A stretch of DNA of 64,000 nt from Alphaproteobacteria bacterium (GCA_021776235.1 JAJFGG010000086.1:1-64000); one strand, 5' to 3'. Positions 45,695 to 55,713 are shown, counted from the stretch's first letter. Translations and numbers: made by a program. The notes: a model not told the origin generated them from the letters alone.

Positions 45695-46564
45695 CTATGG
45701 GACGGCAAGTCGAGTGTTTCTCGCATGGTGCCGGCGGTAGTTGTCCAGGGCTGTCTCCCGGCCATGGACGGCATAACAATAGACACAGCCGTGGGGACAG
45801 GTGTCATAGGCGCCGATGTCTCGGCTTTCGGCGCATAGACAGCCCGCCCGGTTGCCCTTTTGCCGGGCCGCAATATCGTGGCCGGCCAGGTCCGATAGCC
45901 GTTTGCTATCGATACATTGCGCCGCCGGACCGTCAATTTCCGGCTGGCTGCAGACGGTCAGGCGCATGCGATGGTCGGCGGCGATGACCTGCAAATCCTC
46001 CAGAAGGGCCTGTTTTTCCTCCCATGCCGGATCCCGCCAGGTAAAGCCATGTTGCGTCGCCGCAAGATCAAGGTTACGTCGGCTTTTGCGATAGATCTGC
46101 GCAAACGAGATACAGACTTCGTCCACGGCGCCGGTCAGGGCACCCGCCAGTTGCGCAAAGTTGCCCTGATGAAAGCCATGATCGGTCAAGCTGGTATAAA
46201 GGATGGGATCATATCGCCAGACGACGGCGCGTTCGCCATATTGTCTGGCCAGGCTGACGATCGAGGCGAGGGCCTGTTGCGCGGCAACCACCGATGGCTC
46301 CAAAGGCCGGGGATAGCCCGTCACTGTATATTGTACCATAAACGGCGCGCCCTGGGCCGCGACGGCGATCAGGTTTTCCCGAAACGGTTCCATATTCCGG
46401 GTCCAAAAGACAAAACCATCGACCCCTTCGCCCCGCAATGGCACCTGGTAGGGCTTGCCGCCATAAGGATTGGCGACAACGGCATGCCCCGTGGCGAGGC
46501 GGCGGGCAAACCATTCAGAATAGAACGCCGGAATGTCCGTGCGATATGAGGCTGAAACAATCAT
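45695..46564 (-). CDS. DUF1848 protein with cysteine cluster
   Basis: A 289-residue protein. It opens IVSASYRTDIPAFYSEWF, has GFVFWTRNMEPF near 65 and YGERAVVWRYDPI near 120, and ends with CLCAESRDIGAYDTCPHGCVYCYA, the diagnostic DUF1848 cysteine cluster that could hold an iron-sulfur centre. The fold resembles radical-SAM barrels or archaeosine-type enzymes, but the usual N-terminal CxxxCxxC is absent and the Cys lie at the C-terminus. Function is unknown. ATG 46564 has a GGGG-type upstream; an open extension upstream is not family-like. It is divergent from dnaK. Confidence 0.85.
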   Translation of the reverse strand: MIVSASYRTDIPAFYSEWFARRLATGHAVVANPYGGKPYQVPLRGEGVDGFVFWTRNMEPFRENLIAVAAQGAPFMVQYTVTGYPRPLEPSVVAAQQALASIVSLARQYGERAVVWRYDPILYTSLTDHGFHQGNFAQLAGALTGAVDEVCISFAQIYRKSRRNLDLAATQHGFTWRDPAWEEKQALLEDLQVIAADHRMRLTVCSQPEIDGPAAQCIDSKRLSDLAGHDIAARQKGNRAGCLCAESRDIGAYDTCPHGCVYCYAVHGRETALDNYRRHHARNTRLAVP

Positions 46565-46667
46565 CGCCGCCCCTGCAGGCAAGATCAAAACGCAACGATA
46601 TTGCACCACCGTGTCGGGATTGTCGAAATATTGCCGATTTCTGTTTGTGTTTCCGATATTTCCAAGG

Positions 46668-46696
46668 TTGCACACCGATTATTGCAGACCTATATA
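46668..46696 (+). promoter_or_regulatory. Predicted sigma70-type promoter upstream of dnaK
   Basis: TTGCAC (46668-46673) and TATATA (46691-46696) are separated by exactly 17 bases and lie 110 bases before the dnaK start codon. This fits a housekeeping promoter. No clear sigma32 heat-shock consensus was recognised in the 240-base divergent gap. Confidence 0.5.
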
Positions 46697-46805
46697 CCTC
46701 GCATACGCGAAGCAACGTGTCGTCGCGTCGGAATCATTGACAACCGGGGATCCAGGCGGTGCTTAAGGGGCCGACCATCGATCTGCCAACGGAGGATTGT
46801 TAGAA

Positions 46806-48737
46806 ATGGGTAAAGTAATCGGTATTGATCTTGGAACCACCAACTCTTGCATCGCATTGATGGAGGGTGGCGACGGCAAGGTCGTCGAGAACGCAGAGGG
46901 TACACGGACGACGCCGTCCATCGTGGCATTTACCGAAGGTGACGATGGCGAAATGCTGGTGGGCCAGCCCGCGAAACGGCAGGCGGTCACCAATCCTGAC
47001 GGCACCCTGTTTGCCATTAAGCGGCTGATTGGCCGCAGTTTCGATGGCAGGGCAGTCACGGAAATGCGTGAAAATGTGCCGTTCGAAATTATCAAAGCCG
47101 ACAATGGCGATGCCTGGGTCTCCGTCCGGGACCAGAAATTCGCACCCAGCCAGATCAGTGCCTTCGTCCTGCAAAAGATGAAGGAAACGGCCGAGGCTTA
47201 TTTGGGCGAGACTGTCGAGCAGGCCGTGATTACGGTACCGGCATATTTCAACGATTCCCAGCGTCAGGCGACCAAGGATGCGGGCAAGATTGCCGGCCTT
47301 GAAGTCTTGCGTATTATCAACGAGCCGACGGCGGCGGCATTGGCCTATGGCCTGGACAAGCAAAGCGACGGCAAGACCATCGCAGTTTATGATCTGGGCG
47401 GCGGTACTTTTGATATCTCGATCCTGGAGATCGGCGACGGGGTGTTCGAGGTCAAGTCGACCAACGGCGACACCTTCCTGGGCGGCGAAGACTTCGATCT
47501 GGTGATCGTCGATTATCTGGCTGACGAGTTCAAAAAGGAAAACGGCATAGACCTGCGGCAGGACAAATTGGCGCTGCAGCGGCTCAAGGAAGCGGCGGAA
47601 AAGGCCAAGATAGAGTTGTCCTCGGCGGTGCAGACCGAGGTCAACCTGCCCTTCATCACCGCCGATCAAAGCGGGCCGAAACATCTGACCATGAAACTGA
47701 CCCGGGCCAAACTGGACGCCCTGGTGGATGAATTGGTTCAACGCACCCTGCCGCCGTTGAAGGCTGCGTTGAAGGACGCGTCCATGAGCGCCGGTGAAAT
47801 TGACGAAGTGGTGCTGGTCGGCGGTATGACCCGGATGCCCAAGGTCATTGAATCGGTGAAAACCTTCTTCGGGCGCGAGCCCCACAAGGGTGTCAATCCG
47901 GACGAAGTGGTAGCGCTGGGCGCTGCAATCCAGGCCGGCGTCCTGCAGGGCGATGTCAAGGATGTCCTGTTGCTGGACGTCACGCCACTGTCGCTTGGCA
48001 TTGAAACCCTGGGCGGTGTGTTCTCGAAGTTGATCGAACGCAACACGACCATCCCGACCAAGAAAAGCCAGACCTTCTCGACTGCCGAGGATGGCCAGTC
48101 GGCCGTGACTATCAGGGTCTTCCAGGGCGAGCGTGAAATGGCCGCTGACAACAAACTGCTGGGTCAGTTTGATCTGGTCGGCCTGCCGGCCGCACCGCGC
48201 GGCGTGCCGCAGATTGAAGTGACTTTCGATATTGATGCCAATGGCATCGTAAATGTCTCGGCCAAGGACAAGGCGACTGGCAAGGAACAGCAGATCCGCA
48301 TCCAGGCATCCGGCGGTTTGTCCGATAACGAGATCGAGACGATGGTGCAGGACGCCGAGGCGCACGCCGAGGAAGACCAGAAGCGCCGGGAAGAGGTTGA
48401 GACCAGAAACCAGGCTGATGCCCTGATCCATGCCACAGAAAAAAGTCTTTCTGAACTGGGCGATCAGGTGCCCGCCGACGAAAAAACCAGCCTTGAAGCC
48501 GCTGTGGCCGACCTGCGTACGGCCCTGGAAGGCGACGATATCGAAGCCATCAAATCCAAAAGCGAGACTTTGATGCAAGCTTCGATGAAGCTGGGTGAAA
48601 TGGCCTATCAGGCGCAACAGGAAGGCGATGGCGGCGATCCCGCGGCCGCGGCCGCTGATGATGCCGGCGCTGATGATGTCGTTGATGCCGACTTCGAGGA
48701 AGTCGACGACGATGACAAGAAAAGCACGTCCGCCTGA
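46806..48737 (+). CDS. dnaK: Chaperone protein DnaK (Hsp70)
   Basis: A 643-residue Hsp70. [11 protein letters not shown] starts the ATPase domain, and [33 protein letters not shown] and [12 protein letters not shown] are conserved ATPase motifs. The linker [16 protein letters not shown] and the substrate domain follow, and the acidic tail ends in [13 protein letters not shown] 46806 follows GGAGGATTGTTAGAA. It folds proteins together with DnaJ, encoded 111 bases downstream, and GrpE, which is not in the window. A long open frame on the opposite strand is a codon-bias shadow. Confidence 0.98.
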   Translation: MGKVIGIDLGTTNSCIALMEGGDGKVVENAEGTRTTPSIVAFTEGDDGEMLVGQPAKRQAVTNPDGTLFAIKRLIGRSFDGRAVTEMRENVPFEIIKADNGDAWVSVRDQKFAPSQISAFVLQKMKETAEAYLGETVEQAVITVPAYFNDSQRQATKDAGKIAGLEVLRIINEPTAAALAYGLDKQSDGKTIAVYDLGGGTFDISILEIGDGVFEVKSTNGDTFLGGEDFDLVIVDYLADEFKKENGIDLRQDKLALQRLKEAAEKAKIELSSAVQTEVNLPFITADQSGPKHLTMKLTRAKLDALVDELVQRTLPPLKAALKDASMSAGEIDEVVLVGGMTRMPKVIESVKTFFGREPHKGVNPDEVVALGAAIQAGVLQGDVKDVLLLDVTPLSLGIETLGGVFSKLIERNTTIPTKKSQTFSTAEDGQSAVTIRVFQGEREMAADNKLLGQFDLVGLPAAPRGVPQIEVTFDIDANGIVNVSAKDKATGKEQQIRIQASGGLSDNEIETMVQDAEAHAEEDQKRREEVETRNQADALIHATEKSLSELGDQVPADEKTSLEAAVADLRTALEGDDIEAIKSKSETLMQASMKLGEMAYQAQQEGDGGDPAAAAADDAGADDVVDADFEEVDDDDKKSTSA

Positions 48738-48848
48738 TTTAGGTGCGCGCCATGTCAGCGTGGTCTTGTAACGAACAGGCGCGGCTTCAGAAATGGGGCC
48801 GCGCTTCGCTATGCCTGCAGGCATGCCTTGGTTTAGGGGGCTGAAGTC

Positions 48849-49979
48849 GTGGCCGAGCAGGATTTATATGAATTGCTTGGCGTCGACCGCCAGGCTAGCC
48901 AGCCGGAGCTGAAAAAGGCCTATCGAAAACTGGCCATGCAATATCACCCGGACCGCAATCCGGGCGATGCCGAGGCGGAAACCAGATTCAAGGAAATCTC
49001 CGTCGCCTATGACATCCTTTCGGATGAGGAAAAGCGTGACGCCTATGACCGGTTTGGCCATGCCGCGTTCCAGAACGGCGGCGGCGGCGGCTTTGAAGGT
49101 GGCTTCGGCACATCTTTCGCCGATGTCTTTGACGACCTTTTTGGCGAGTTCATGGGTGGCGGACGGCAGCGGCGCGGCGGCGGCGGCAACCGTGGCGCCG
49201 ATTTACGTTACAATATGGAAATCTCCCTCGAAGAGGCTTTCAACGGCAAGGCGGCCAAGATCACCATTCCCACCACGTCGGTCTGCGAAGGTTGCGAGGG
49301 CTCGGGAGCGGAAGCCGGCTCCAAGCCCAGTACCTGCACGACCTGTCAGGGCCACGGCAAGGTGCGGGCGCAGTCGGGCTTTTTTACGATTGAGCGGACC
49401 TGTCCCAATTGTGGCGGCGTGGGCCGGGTCATTTCCCATCCATGCAAAGATTGTTCGGGCGCCGGCCGGGTTGAAAAAGACAAAACCCTGTCGGTCAATA
49501 TTCCGAAAGGCGTCGAGGACGGCACCCGCATCCGTCTGACCGGCGAGGGCGAGGCCGGGTTGCGTGGCGGCCCATCGGGTGATCTCTATATCTTTCTTAC
49601 GCTAATGGCCCATGAAGTTTTCCAACGCGATGGCGCCAACATCTATTGCCGAGTGCCCATCGCCATGACCACGGCGGCCCTCGGTGGTGATATCGACGTG
49701 CCGACCCTGGACGGGGGCCGGGTCGCGGTCTCCCTGCCTGAAGGTACCCAGACCGGGCGGCAGTTTCGGCTGCGGGGCAAGGGGATGCCGCAAATGCGGG
49801 GCCGGGGACAGGGCGATATGTATGTTCAGGCCGTCGTCGAAACCCCGGTCAATCTGTCGAAAGAGCAGAAGCACTTGTTGCAGGAATTCCAATCCTCGTT
49901 GGGCGACGGCGGCACCAGCCCGGAAAGCGAAGGCTTTTTCCAAAAAGCCAAGGAATTGTGGAACGACATTACGGATTAG
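48849..49979 (+). CDS. dnaJ: Chaperone protein DnaJ (Hsp40)
   Basis: A 376-residue type I Hsp40. The J domain (about 4-70) has [16 protein letters not shown] with the essential HPD, followed by a Gly/Phe-rich stretch (about 75-110). The four zinc-binding repeats [24 protein letters not shown] and CKDCSGAG lie about 145-210, and the C-terminal peptide-binding domains follow. The start is GTG at 48849. It stimulates DnaK's ATPase and hands over clients. The gene is convergent with the acyl-CoA ligase, 47 bases between stops. Confidence 0.98.
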   Translation: MAEQDLYELLGVDRQASQPELKKAYRKLAMQYHPDRNPGDAEAETRFKEISVAYDILSDEEKRDAYDRFGHAAFQNGGGGGFEGGFGTSFADVFDDLFGEFMGGGRQRRGGGGNRGADLRYNMEISLEEAFNGKAAKITIPTTSVCEGCEGSGAEAGSKPSTCTTCQGHGKVRAQSGFFTIERTCPNCGGVGRVISHPCKDCSGAGRVEKDKTLSVNIPKGVEDGTRIRLTGEGEAGLRGGPSGDLYIFLTLMAHEVFQRDGANIYCRVPIAMTTAALGGDIDVPTLDGGRVAVSLPEGTQTGRQFRLRGKGMPQMRGRGQGDMYVQAVVETPVNLSKEQKHLLQEFQSSLGDGGTSPESEGFFQKAKELWNDITD

Positions 49980-50026
49980 ACCCTATCGCGGGAACGGCGG
50001 TGCCAGCCGCTCCCAGGCTTGACTAT

Positions 50027-51580
50027 TCAGCGCCGCAGGCGGGCCTCTAAGGCGTGGCGCTGGATTTTGCCGCTGGTGCTGCGGGGAAAATCCTCCAGAT
50101 CGATGAAATGGACTTCCTTGGGCAGCTTGTAGCTGGCCAGCCGGCCTTTGCAGGCCGCGAGCAGATCCTCGGCCGTCAGATCCCCGTCAGGCTGAGTGGA
50201 TTGCCGGCGCGCGGCGAAGAGGACAGGCACCTCGCCCCAGCGGTCATCGGGTTTGCGTACGACCGCGGCCTCGGCCACCCGGGGATCGGCCAGAATGTAT
50301 TGTTCGATCTCCGCCGGATAAATATTCTCGCCGCCGGATTTGATCATGTATTTGACCCGGTCAACAAAATCCAGGGTCCCGTCGGAATTGCGGCGAAATA
50401 CATCTCCCATATGGAACCAGCCACCGCGAAAACTTTCCGCGTTGGCTTCGTCATCATTCCAATAGCCGCTGAACAGCGACGGGCCGCGAATGGCCAATTC
50501 CCCCGGTTCGCCCTGGGCGACGTCGTTGTCATTGGCGTCGACCAGACGGATTTCACAGAAATCATTCTGTCGTTTGGGCAATGACGTTGGCGCCGTGCCG
50601 ATCGCGATATAGTTTGCCGTGGCGGGGGGCATGCCGGTTTCGGTCGAGCCAAAAGTATTCAGATATGGCGCATTGAGTAGCCGGGTCACCTCGGCCAATT
50701 GTTGGCGCGGCACCAGGTCGGCCATGGCGCCGATCATGCCGATGCCCTTGGGCCGTACCTTTCCCGCGCGCAGTACCTCTATGAATTCCATGATCATGCC
50801 GGGGATCAACGGCAGATAATGGATCTTCTCTGTCTTGATGGCTTCGACCAGCGCGTCGGGTTGGTAGCCGTCAACGACGATGACCTTGCCGCCCCTGAGC
50901 AGCGTTGCCAGGGCGAAATCGTTGGCCCCCATATGAAACAGCGGGGTCCAGGCCACGAAAGTATCCTTGCCCGGGGCGCCCGTTTCGGCGCCATAAATCA
51001 TGCTGCGGGCGAGCATGGCGCGATGGCTGATCAGGGCGCCTTTCGGCAGGCCGGTGGTGCCGGAGGTGAAGATAATGACCAGACCGTCCTCGCCCCCCGC
51101 ATGGCTTGTCTCCATTAATGGTGGCTCGGATGCGGGGGCGCCGGCCAGCGCTGCCTCGTAGTCTTGGCCGAAAACCAGTTGGTCCGGACCGGTCCGCCCG
51201 GCCCCGTTCAGGTGCGCGACATATTCGTCCTGGGTGAAGATGAACTTGGGCCCGGTCAATGCGATACAGTGGCCTAGTTCCACCGGTGAGAGGCGCCAGT
51301 TCAAACTGACCGTAATGGCGCCAATGCCGGCGGCGGCCAGTTCCACTTCGATAAAGCAAAGACAGTTACGCGCCAGCAGCCCAACACGATCGCCACGGCG
51401 GACGCCCCGAGCCAGCATGACGTGGGCTAGGCGGTTAACCCGTTTGTTCAACTGGCTATAGGTCAGCGTTTCATCACCGCCGGTCAGGGCGATGTCGTTG
51501 GGCCAGCGGCGGGCCTGGGCGGCGAACATCCGTCCTACATTGCCGCCGCCCGCCAGGCTGACCGGATCAGAAGATGACAT
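50027..51580 (-). CDS. AMP-dependent acyl-CoA ligase
   Basis: A 517-residue adenylate-forming enzyme. IIFTSGTTGLPKGALISHRAM near 170 is the ATP-binding loop, NTFGSTETGMP near 310, FHMGDVFRRNSDGTLDFVDRVKYMIKSGGENIYPAEIE near 390-430, and the catalytic Lys in STSGKIQRHALE close to the end. It is the last gene of a five-gene minus-strand operon with a cyclase, DUF35-SDR fusion, thiolase-like and racemase-like proteins, so it probably activates the organic acid that the others process. GTG 51583 or ATG 51580 may start it. Confidence 0.9.
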   Translation of the reverse strand: MSSSDPVSLAGGGNVGRMFAAQARRWPNDIALTGGDETLTYSQLNKRVNRLAHVMLARGVRRGDRVGLLARNCLCFIEVELAAAGIGAITVSLNWRLSPVELGHCIALTGPKFIFTQDEYVAHLNGAGRTGPDQLVFGQDYEAALAGAPASEPPLMETSHAGGEDGLVIIFTSGTTGLPKGALISHRAMLARSMIYGAETGAPGKDTFVAWTPLFHMGANDFALATLLRGGKVIVVDGYQPDALVEAIKTEKIHYLPLIPGMIMEFIEVLRAGKVRPKGIGMIGAMADLVPRQQLAEVTRLLNAPYLNTFGSTETGMPPATANYIAIGTAPTSLPKRQNDFCEIRLVDANDNDVAQGEPGELAIRGPSLFSGYWNDDEANAESFRGGWFHMGDVFRRNSDGTLDFVDRVKYMIKSGGENIYPAEIEQYILADPRVAEAAVVRKPDDRWGEVPVLFAARRQSTQPDGDLTAEDLLAACKGRLASYKLPKEVHFIDLEDFPRSTSGKIQRHALEARLRR

Positions 51581-51595
51581 CACGACGCCTCGTCA

Positions 51596-52435
51596 TCAGG
51601 TGGCCTCAACCAGCGCCAGTACGCGCGCCGGGCTGCCCGATCCCTGTCTGATTTTCAAAGGCGGGGTGATCAGTACCGCGCCTTGCGGCGGCAGGGCGTC
51701 CAGATTTGTCAACGCCGGCAGGCCAAAGCGATTGTTGCCATGCATATGGTAATGACAGGGAAAGGGGACGTTGAAGTGCTGGGCCTGGCCGGCATCCGTT
51801 CCAACCGCCTCGCAACCAAAACCAATAACGTCCCGTTCTTCGATCAGCCAGGGGATCAGATCCTCGTGCGGTCCCGGTGTATGGGCGCCATCATCGGTCA
51901 TGTTCATATAAGCCACCGGGTTTTGTTTCAGGGACCAATCCGTCCGCATCAAAAGCCAGGAACGAGGCGGGATGAGGCCATGCACGGCCTCCCAATCTTC
52001 GACCGCGTCCCGGGTTAACAGAAAGTCCGGATCGGCCGCCGCCTGGGCCGAGCAATCCACCACGCAGGCATGGGCGATGAATTTTTCCACCGGGATGGTA
52101 TCGGTGGCATTTTCCGGCAGATCCTTACCCGACACCCAATGAATTGGGGCGTCAAAATGGGTGCCGGTATGTTCGCCGCACGACAGGTTATTCCAGTAAC
52201 AGAACGGCCCCCGGTGATCGTAGCGGGATATTTCCTCCATGCGGAACGGCCATGACTGGCCGAATTCCGGTGGCATCACGATGGTGGGCACGTCCGGTTG
52301 CAGGGTCATGGTCAAATCCACGACCCGGATACCGCCGCCCAGGATGCCGCCCAGCAATTGACCCAACATGCCGCCCGCCGCATTGCCGCCTGCCGTATTG
52401 CTGATTGCCGCTTTGGCGTCTTGCCCGTCAGCCAT
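51596..52435 (-). CDS. Cyclase/kynurenine-formamidase-like metal hydrolase
   Basis: A 279-residue protein of the cyclase family (PF04199 type). The metal-binding signature GEHTGTHFDAPIHW near residue 95 is complete, with VVDCSAQAA and GFGCEAVGTDAG further on. Relatives hydrolyse N-formylkynurenine, isatin or cyclic amides and esters. The first 30 residues are an Ala/Gly-rich extension. ATG 52435 is preferred because GGAAGGA lies just upstream. Gene spacing is 35 bases from the fusion gene and 15 bases to the ligase; it likely opens a ring or amide in the pathway of this operon. Confidence 0.87.
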   Translation of the reverse strand: MADGQDAKAAISNTAGGNAAGGMLGQLLGGILGGGIRVVDLTMTLQPDVPTIVMPPEFGQSWPFRMEEISRYDHRGPFCYWNNLSCGEHTGTHFDAPIHWVSGKDLPENATDTIPVEKFIAHACVVDCSAQAAADPDFLLTRDAVEDWEAVHGLIPPRSWLLMRTDWSLKQNPVAYMNMTDDGAHTPGPHEDLIPWLIEERDVIGFGCEAVGTDAGQAQHFNVPFPCHYHMHGNNRFGLPALTNLDALPPQGAVLITPPLKIRQGSGSPARVLALVEAT

Positions 52436-52470
52436 TTGACCGCATCCTTCCACTCGTCCCTGTTGCCGCC

Positions 52471-53712
52471 CTATAGCGTGATTTCACGTTCGATTTCCTT
52501 GGGATTTTCCACCAATCTTTGCATGATCTCTTCCGCCACCGCGCCAATGGGAACGTCTTCCCGGCCCTTTTGCAGGGCCTCGATGATCCGTCCCGCCACC
52601 ATGTCCGAAGGCAGCTTTGGCGGCGGCACCATCTGGTGCCACTCATCGTCCAGCGGTCCCATGAAGGCATTGACCACCCGGATGCCGCCCGGCGATAACT
52701 CCGCGCGCAGGCATTGCGCCAGGGACCAGGCCGCGGCCTGGCTGGCCGAATAGGTTCCGAATGCGGGATTATTGACCTGGGCATAGGCGGACAACACATT
52801 GACCCAGGCGCAGGCGCCGTGCGCCCCGTCGGCGCCCCGTGCCCGCATTGTCGGTCCAAAGTAGCCCGCCAGACGTAACAGGCCGAAATAATGGATGTCC
52901 ATTTCCTCGCGCGAGAGGTTCATGTCCAGGCGATCGACGGCGCCGCCAGGGCGCGGATGATAGCTGTTATTGACCATGATCTCGACCTTGCCGCCCAGGA
53001 CCGCGGCCAGCTCTTGCACGGAATCCGTATCCGTCACGTCCAGGGGAAATAGGGTAACGCCATCCACGGCCTTGGCCGCGTCCAGAGCGGCACTTGCTTT
53101 CCAGGGCTCGGCATAGCCGACAAAGATCTCGCGCGCCCCGGCGGCCTTGAAACCTTGCGCCAGGGCCAGCCCCAGTTCGGTCTTGCCGTTGACGATCAGC
53201 ACCCTGCGGTCTTTCGGGTCCATTGTCAGTTCGCGCAATTGCAAATCATCCTCCGAATTTGGTCCCGGCGTCTCCGGCCGGGCGTTCATTACCGCATGGC
53301 CGCTGCGATCAAGGTTGAGGGACAGGCGGACCCGCATGCCCTGCTGGCAGTCTTCCGCCAGATGAACCACCACCGAGGGGCCGGCATCCATCCGCACCAC
53401 GCCCAGGCGCCAGGGTAGACGATCGCGGAAAAACAGGTCGTTGGCGTGGTGCAGCCTGGTCTCGGCCAGCAGGGTGCCGCCAGGATCCAGGTCACGCCAG
53501 GGCAGATCGTCGCCCAGACAGTTTCCGCACACCTGCCGGGGCGGATACTGCGTCTGGCCGCAGGCAGTGCATATCTGCAGGGCAAAGCGGCCCACCGCGG
53601 CCATGGCGGTCAGACCCTGGGCCTCGCGGGACCGGTTGCCGGGGGGCAGGGTAGGTTGCCGTGTGCGCCGGACCGGATCTTTCTTTTTCGGTGGCGGTAA
53701 AGCTGTGGTCAT
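52471..53712 (-). CDS. DUF35 (acyl-CoA-binding OB-fold) fused to degenerate SDR domain
   Basis: A 413-residue two-domain protein. Residues about 40-145 are a DUF35 unit: a zinc ribbon with Cys48, Cys51, Cys62, Cys65 (CTACG...CGNC) plus an OB-fold. Residues about 165-400 are an SDR fold in which Ser308 and Tyr321 are present but the catalytic Lys is Gln325 (YSASQ), and the nucleotide loop NGKTELGLA lacks the normal Gly pattern, so oxidoreductase activity is doubtful. ATG 53712 overlaps the thiolase-like gene's stop (ATGA). DUF35 proteins typically complex with thiolase-like partners, which is exactly the neighbour here. A longer start at 53781 is less likely. Confidence 0.83.
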   Translation of the reverse strand: MTTALPPPKKKDPVRRTRQPTLPPGNRSREAQGLTAMAAVGRFALQICTACGQTQYPPRQVCGNCLGDDLPWRDLDPGGTLLAETRLHHANDLFFRDRLPWRLGVVRMDAGPSVVVHLAEDCQQGMRVRLSLNLDRSGHAVMNARPETPGPNSEDDLQLRELTMDPKDRRVLIVNGKTELGLALAQGFKAAGAREIFVGYAEPWKASAALDAAKAVDGVTLFPLDVTDTDSVQELAAVLGGKVEIMVNNSYHPRPGGAVDRLDMNLSREEMDIHYFGLLRLAGYFGPTMRARGADGAHGACAWVNVLSAYAQVNNPAFGTYSASQAAAWSLAQCLRAELSPGGIRVVNAFMGPLDDEWHQMVPPPKLPSDMVAGRIIEALQKGREDVPIGAVAEEIMQRLVENPKEIEREITL

Positions 53713-54905
53713 TTTTCCACCCGGCCCAAAATAGCCGCCGAACTGCAGAGCCCGCGGTCGTAATTGATCATGCCAAAGCACGAGACCAGGCCATGGCGTG
53801 GGTCTGTCACCGCCGCGCCAAGGCAGCTATCGGTCAATTGACGGATCGCCTCGACCAGGCCCAAAGAGCCGCCCGCCGCCCCTGCCTGGCCCACGGATAA
53901 TTGCCCGCCAGAAGTGTTGAAGGGAAAATCGCCGGTTGTGGTCAGGTCGTGTTGGCGGACGAAATCGGGCGCCTCGCCCTTGCCGCAAAATCCCAGATCC
54001 TCGATCTGCATGAAGCAGATGACCGGATAGTCGTCATAGGCCTCGACAAAATCTATCTCATCGGGGCCGATACCGGCCAGATCATAAAACCCGTCAACGT
54101 CCATGGCCCAGCCGCCCCGGATCTGGATGGGGTCGTCGGGGTAGGCATTGTGCCGCTCGATGGTGGAGAGGATGGAGACAAATGGCAAATCCAACGACCG
54201 CGCCCGATCCTGGGTCATTACCAGGAAGGCCTCGGCGCCGGCACAGGGCATGACGCAATCAAACAGGCACAAGGGATCGGCGATGGGCCGGGCGTCCAGG
54301 TAATCGTCCAGGCGCAGGGGCCGCTTCATCAAGGCATGGGGGTAATGCAATGCGTTATCGCGCTGGGCGATGCACAGTTTGGCGAAGTCTTCCCGGCGGG
54401 CGCCGTATTGGCGCATGTAATGATCAGTCAGAAAGGCAAAGGAGGCGTTCGGGCCGCCGGAGCCATAGGGATAGACCGCGTCGTTGGCGAATTGCGAGAA
54501 GGACGCGATGGTCTTGCGAAAGCTGTCGACGTGATTGGTATCGCCGGCAATACAGGCCACCACCTCGGCATCGCCGCTCTGGACCGCCCGTGCCGCCCGC
54601 CGCAGGGCCACCGCGCCCGAGGCGCCGCCCATGGGAATATGGTCCAGCCAGCGCGGAGAAACGCCCAGATGCTGGGTCAACCCTACGGCCGTATCGGGCG
54701 CAAGGGTGAAGGAAGAGATGCAAAAGCCATCCACCTCGTCCTTGGTAATGCCGGCCTGTTGCAGCAGAGCGGCCAGGGCCCGGCCACAGAACCAATGGGC
54801 GCTGCGCAGGGAATAGCGGCTATAGGGGATGGTAACGGGCACACAGACAGCCACGCCTTCGTAACCCATACGCCCCAGGCGGGTTGCTTCCTGCCGGCCT
54901 GTCAT
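53709..54905 (-). CDS. Thiolase-like (SCP-x/lipid-transfer type) protein lacking usual Cys
   Basis: A 398-residue thiolase-fold protein. The region normally carrying the nucleophilic Cys reads PMGGASGA (residues 91-98) and the usual late NGGxxAxGHP reads NTSGGQLSVGQAG, so both the Cys and the GHP His appear absent. This pattern is seen in Ltp2-type proteins that cleave aldol bonds of CoA-linked side chains with a DUF35 partner. Its stop overlaps the DUF35-SDR start, supporting a complex. A retro-aldolase or acyl-CoA condensing role is inferred; classical thiolysis is unlikely. Confidence 0.83.
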   Translation of the reverse strand: MTGRQEATRLGRMGYEGVAVCVPVTIPYSRYSLRSAHWFCGRALAALLQQAGITKDEVDGFCISSFTLAPDTAVGLTQHLGVSPRWLDHIPMGGASGAVALRRAARAVQSGDAEVVACIAGDTNHVDSFRKTIASFSQFANDAVYPYGSGGPNASFAFLTDHYMRQYGARREDFAKLCIAQRDNALHYPHALMKRPLRLDDYLDARPIADPLCLFDCVMPCAGAEAFLVMTQDRARSLDLPFVSILSTIERHNAYPDDPIQIRGGWAMDVDGFYDLAGIGPDEIDFVEAYDDYPVICFMQIEDLGFCGKGEAPDFVRQHDLTTTGDFPFNTSGGQLSVGQAGAAGGSLGLVEAIRQLTDSCLGAAVTDPRHGLVSCFGMINYDRGLCSSAAILGRVEK

Positions 54906-54930
54906 ATTGACGGCAACTCCATCACCCGGC

Positions 54931-55713
54931 TCAAAGCCCCTTCGGATGGGTCATGAATTCCTCGATCACTTCCGGCGGCGGCCGTGCATAGTCGGATGTG
55001 CGGCTGACGTGCAGGCCGGTCAACCGCCTTAGTTTCACCGCCATTTCCGCCATCTTCACCACGATCGGAATACCATTTATGATCGGGGCGCCATCGACGT
55101 TATGATTATGCTCCCGGGCAAACAGCAACATCGGTATGCCACCCCCTGGTATCAGCACATCGACGCCTTGGGCGACCAGGGGCCTAGCCTGTTCCGCGAA
55201 CAGGCGCTTCACCTCCTGGAAATTCTCGTCTGAACTGAAGCCATCCAGAATTTGTCCGGGCTCGAAGGTCATGGCGTGTACCCCGGTGACCCTTTCGCGC
55301 AGGCCATATTTGCCTATTTGATGGTGAAACCAGGGGATGAAGCGCGGATTTATGGTGACGATGCCGCTCTGCTGGCCCAACTGGCAGCTATACAGCATTG
55401 AGGCTTCGCCCAAGGCGAGGACGGGAATGTCGACCGCCGAGCGCGCTTCGTACAGCCCGGCATCCTGAAAATGACCGACGATAAAAGCGTCATAGCCCTC
55501 ACGCTCGGCGGTGATGGCATGGGCAATCATCTCGCGGGCGCAACGAAACTCCACCAGAGGATGGGCGTAGGAATCGAATGGCGTAATGCCGATGACTTCG
55601 ACATGGGTGTCGGCATCGACGACAGCAGCCAGATGCTGGCGCAGATGATCCCAATAGGTCGCGCCATTCTCGTAATCGACGTAGCTTTGATAGCAAATCC
55701 GGATCGGTGCCAT
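54931..55713 (-). CDS. Asp/Glu/hydantoin racemase-superfamily protein without catalytic Cys pair
   Basis: A 260-residue protein with the fold of hydantoin/aspartate racemases: IRICYQSY at the start, REGYDAFIVGHFQDAGL near 72-87, and GVDVLIPGGGIPMLL near 183-197. Active racemases have Cys in (A)CFxDPG and in GCAG; here these positions are His81 and Gly191. It therefore is probably not a cysteine racemase, and may be a decarboxylase or isomerase variant or a binding protein. GGAGGAAGCA precedes the ATG. It is the first gene of the operon with the thiolase-like, DUF35-SDR, cyclase and ligase genes. Confidence 0.8.
   Translation of the reverse strand: MAPIRICYQSYVDYENGATYWDHLRQHLAAVVDADTHVEVIGITPFDSYAHPLVEFRCAREMIAHAITAEREGYDAFIVGHFQDAGLYEARSAVDIPVLALGEASMLYSCQLGQQSGIVTINPRFIPWFHHQIGKYGLRERVTGVHAMTFEPGQILDGFSSDENFQEVKRLFAEQARPLVAQGVDVLIPGGGIPMLLFAREHNHNVDGAPIINGIPIVVKMAEMAVKLRRLTGLHVSRTSDYARPPPEVIEEFMTHPKGL

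Noticed and set aside
48779..48804. GC-rich hairpin between dnaK and dnaJ
   Set aside because: Stem GCGCGGC/GCCGCGC is real but lacks a T run; it may be an attenuator, yet evidence is too thin to call a terminator.
46800..48824. 674-residue open frame on the minus strand opposite dnaK
   Set aside because: It mirrors dnaK codon by codon, has no ribosome binding site or family motif, and is a known side effect of GC-rich codon use opposite dnaK.
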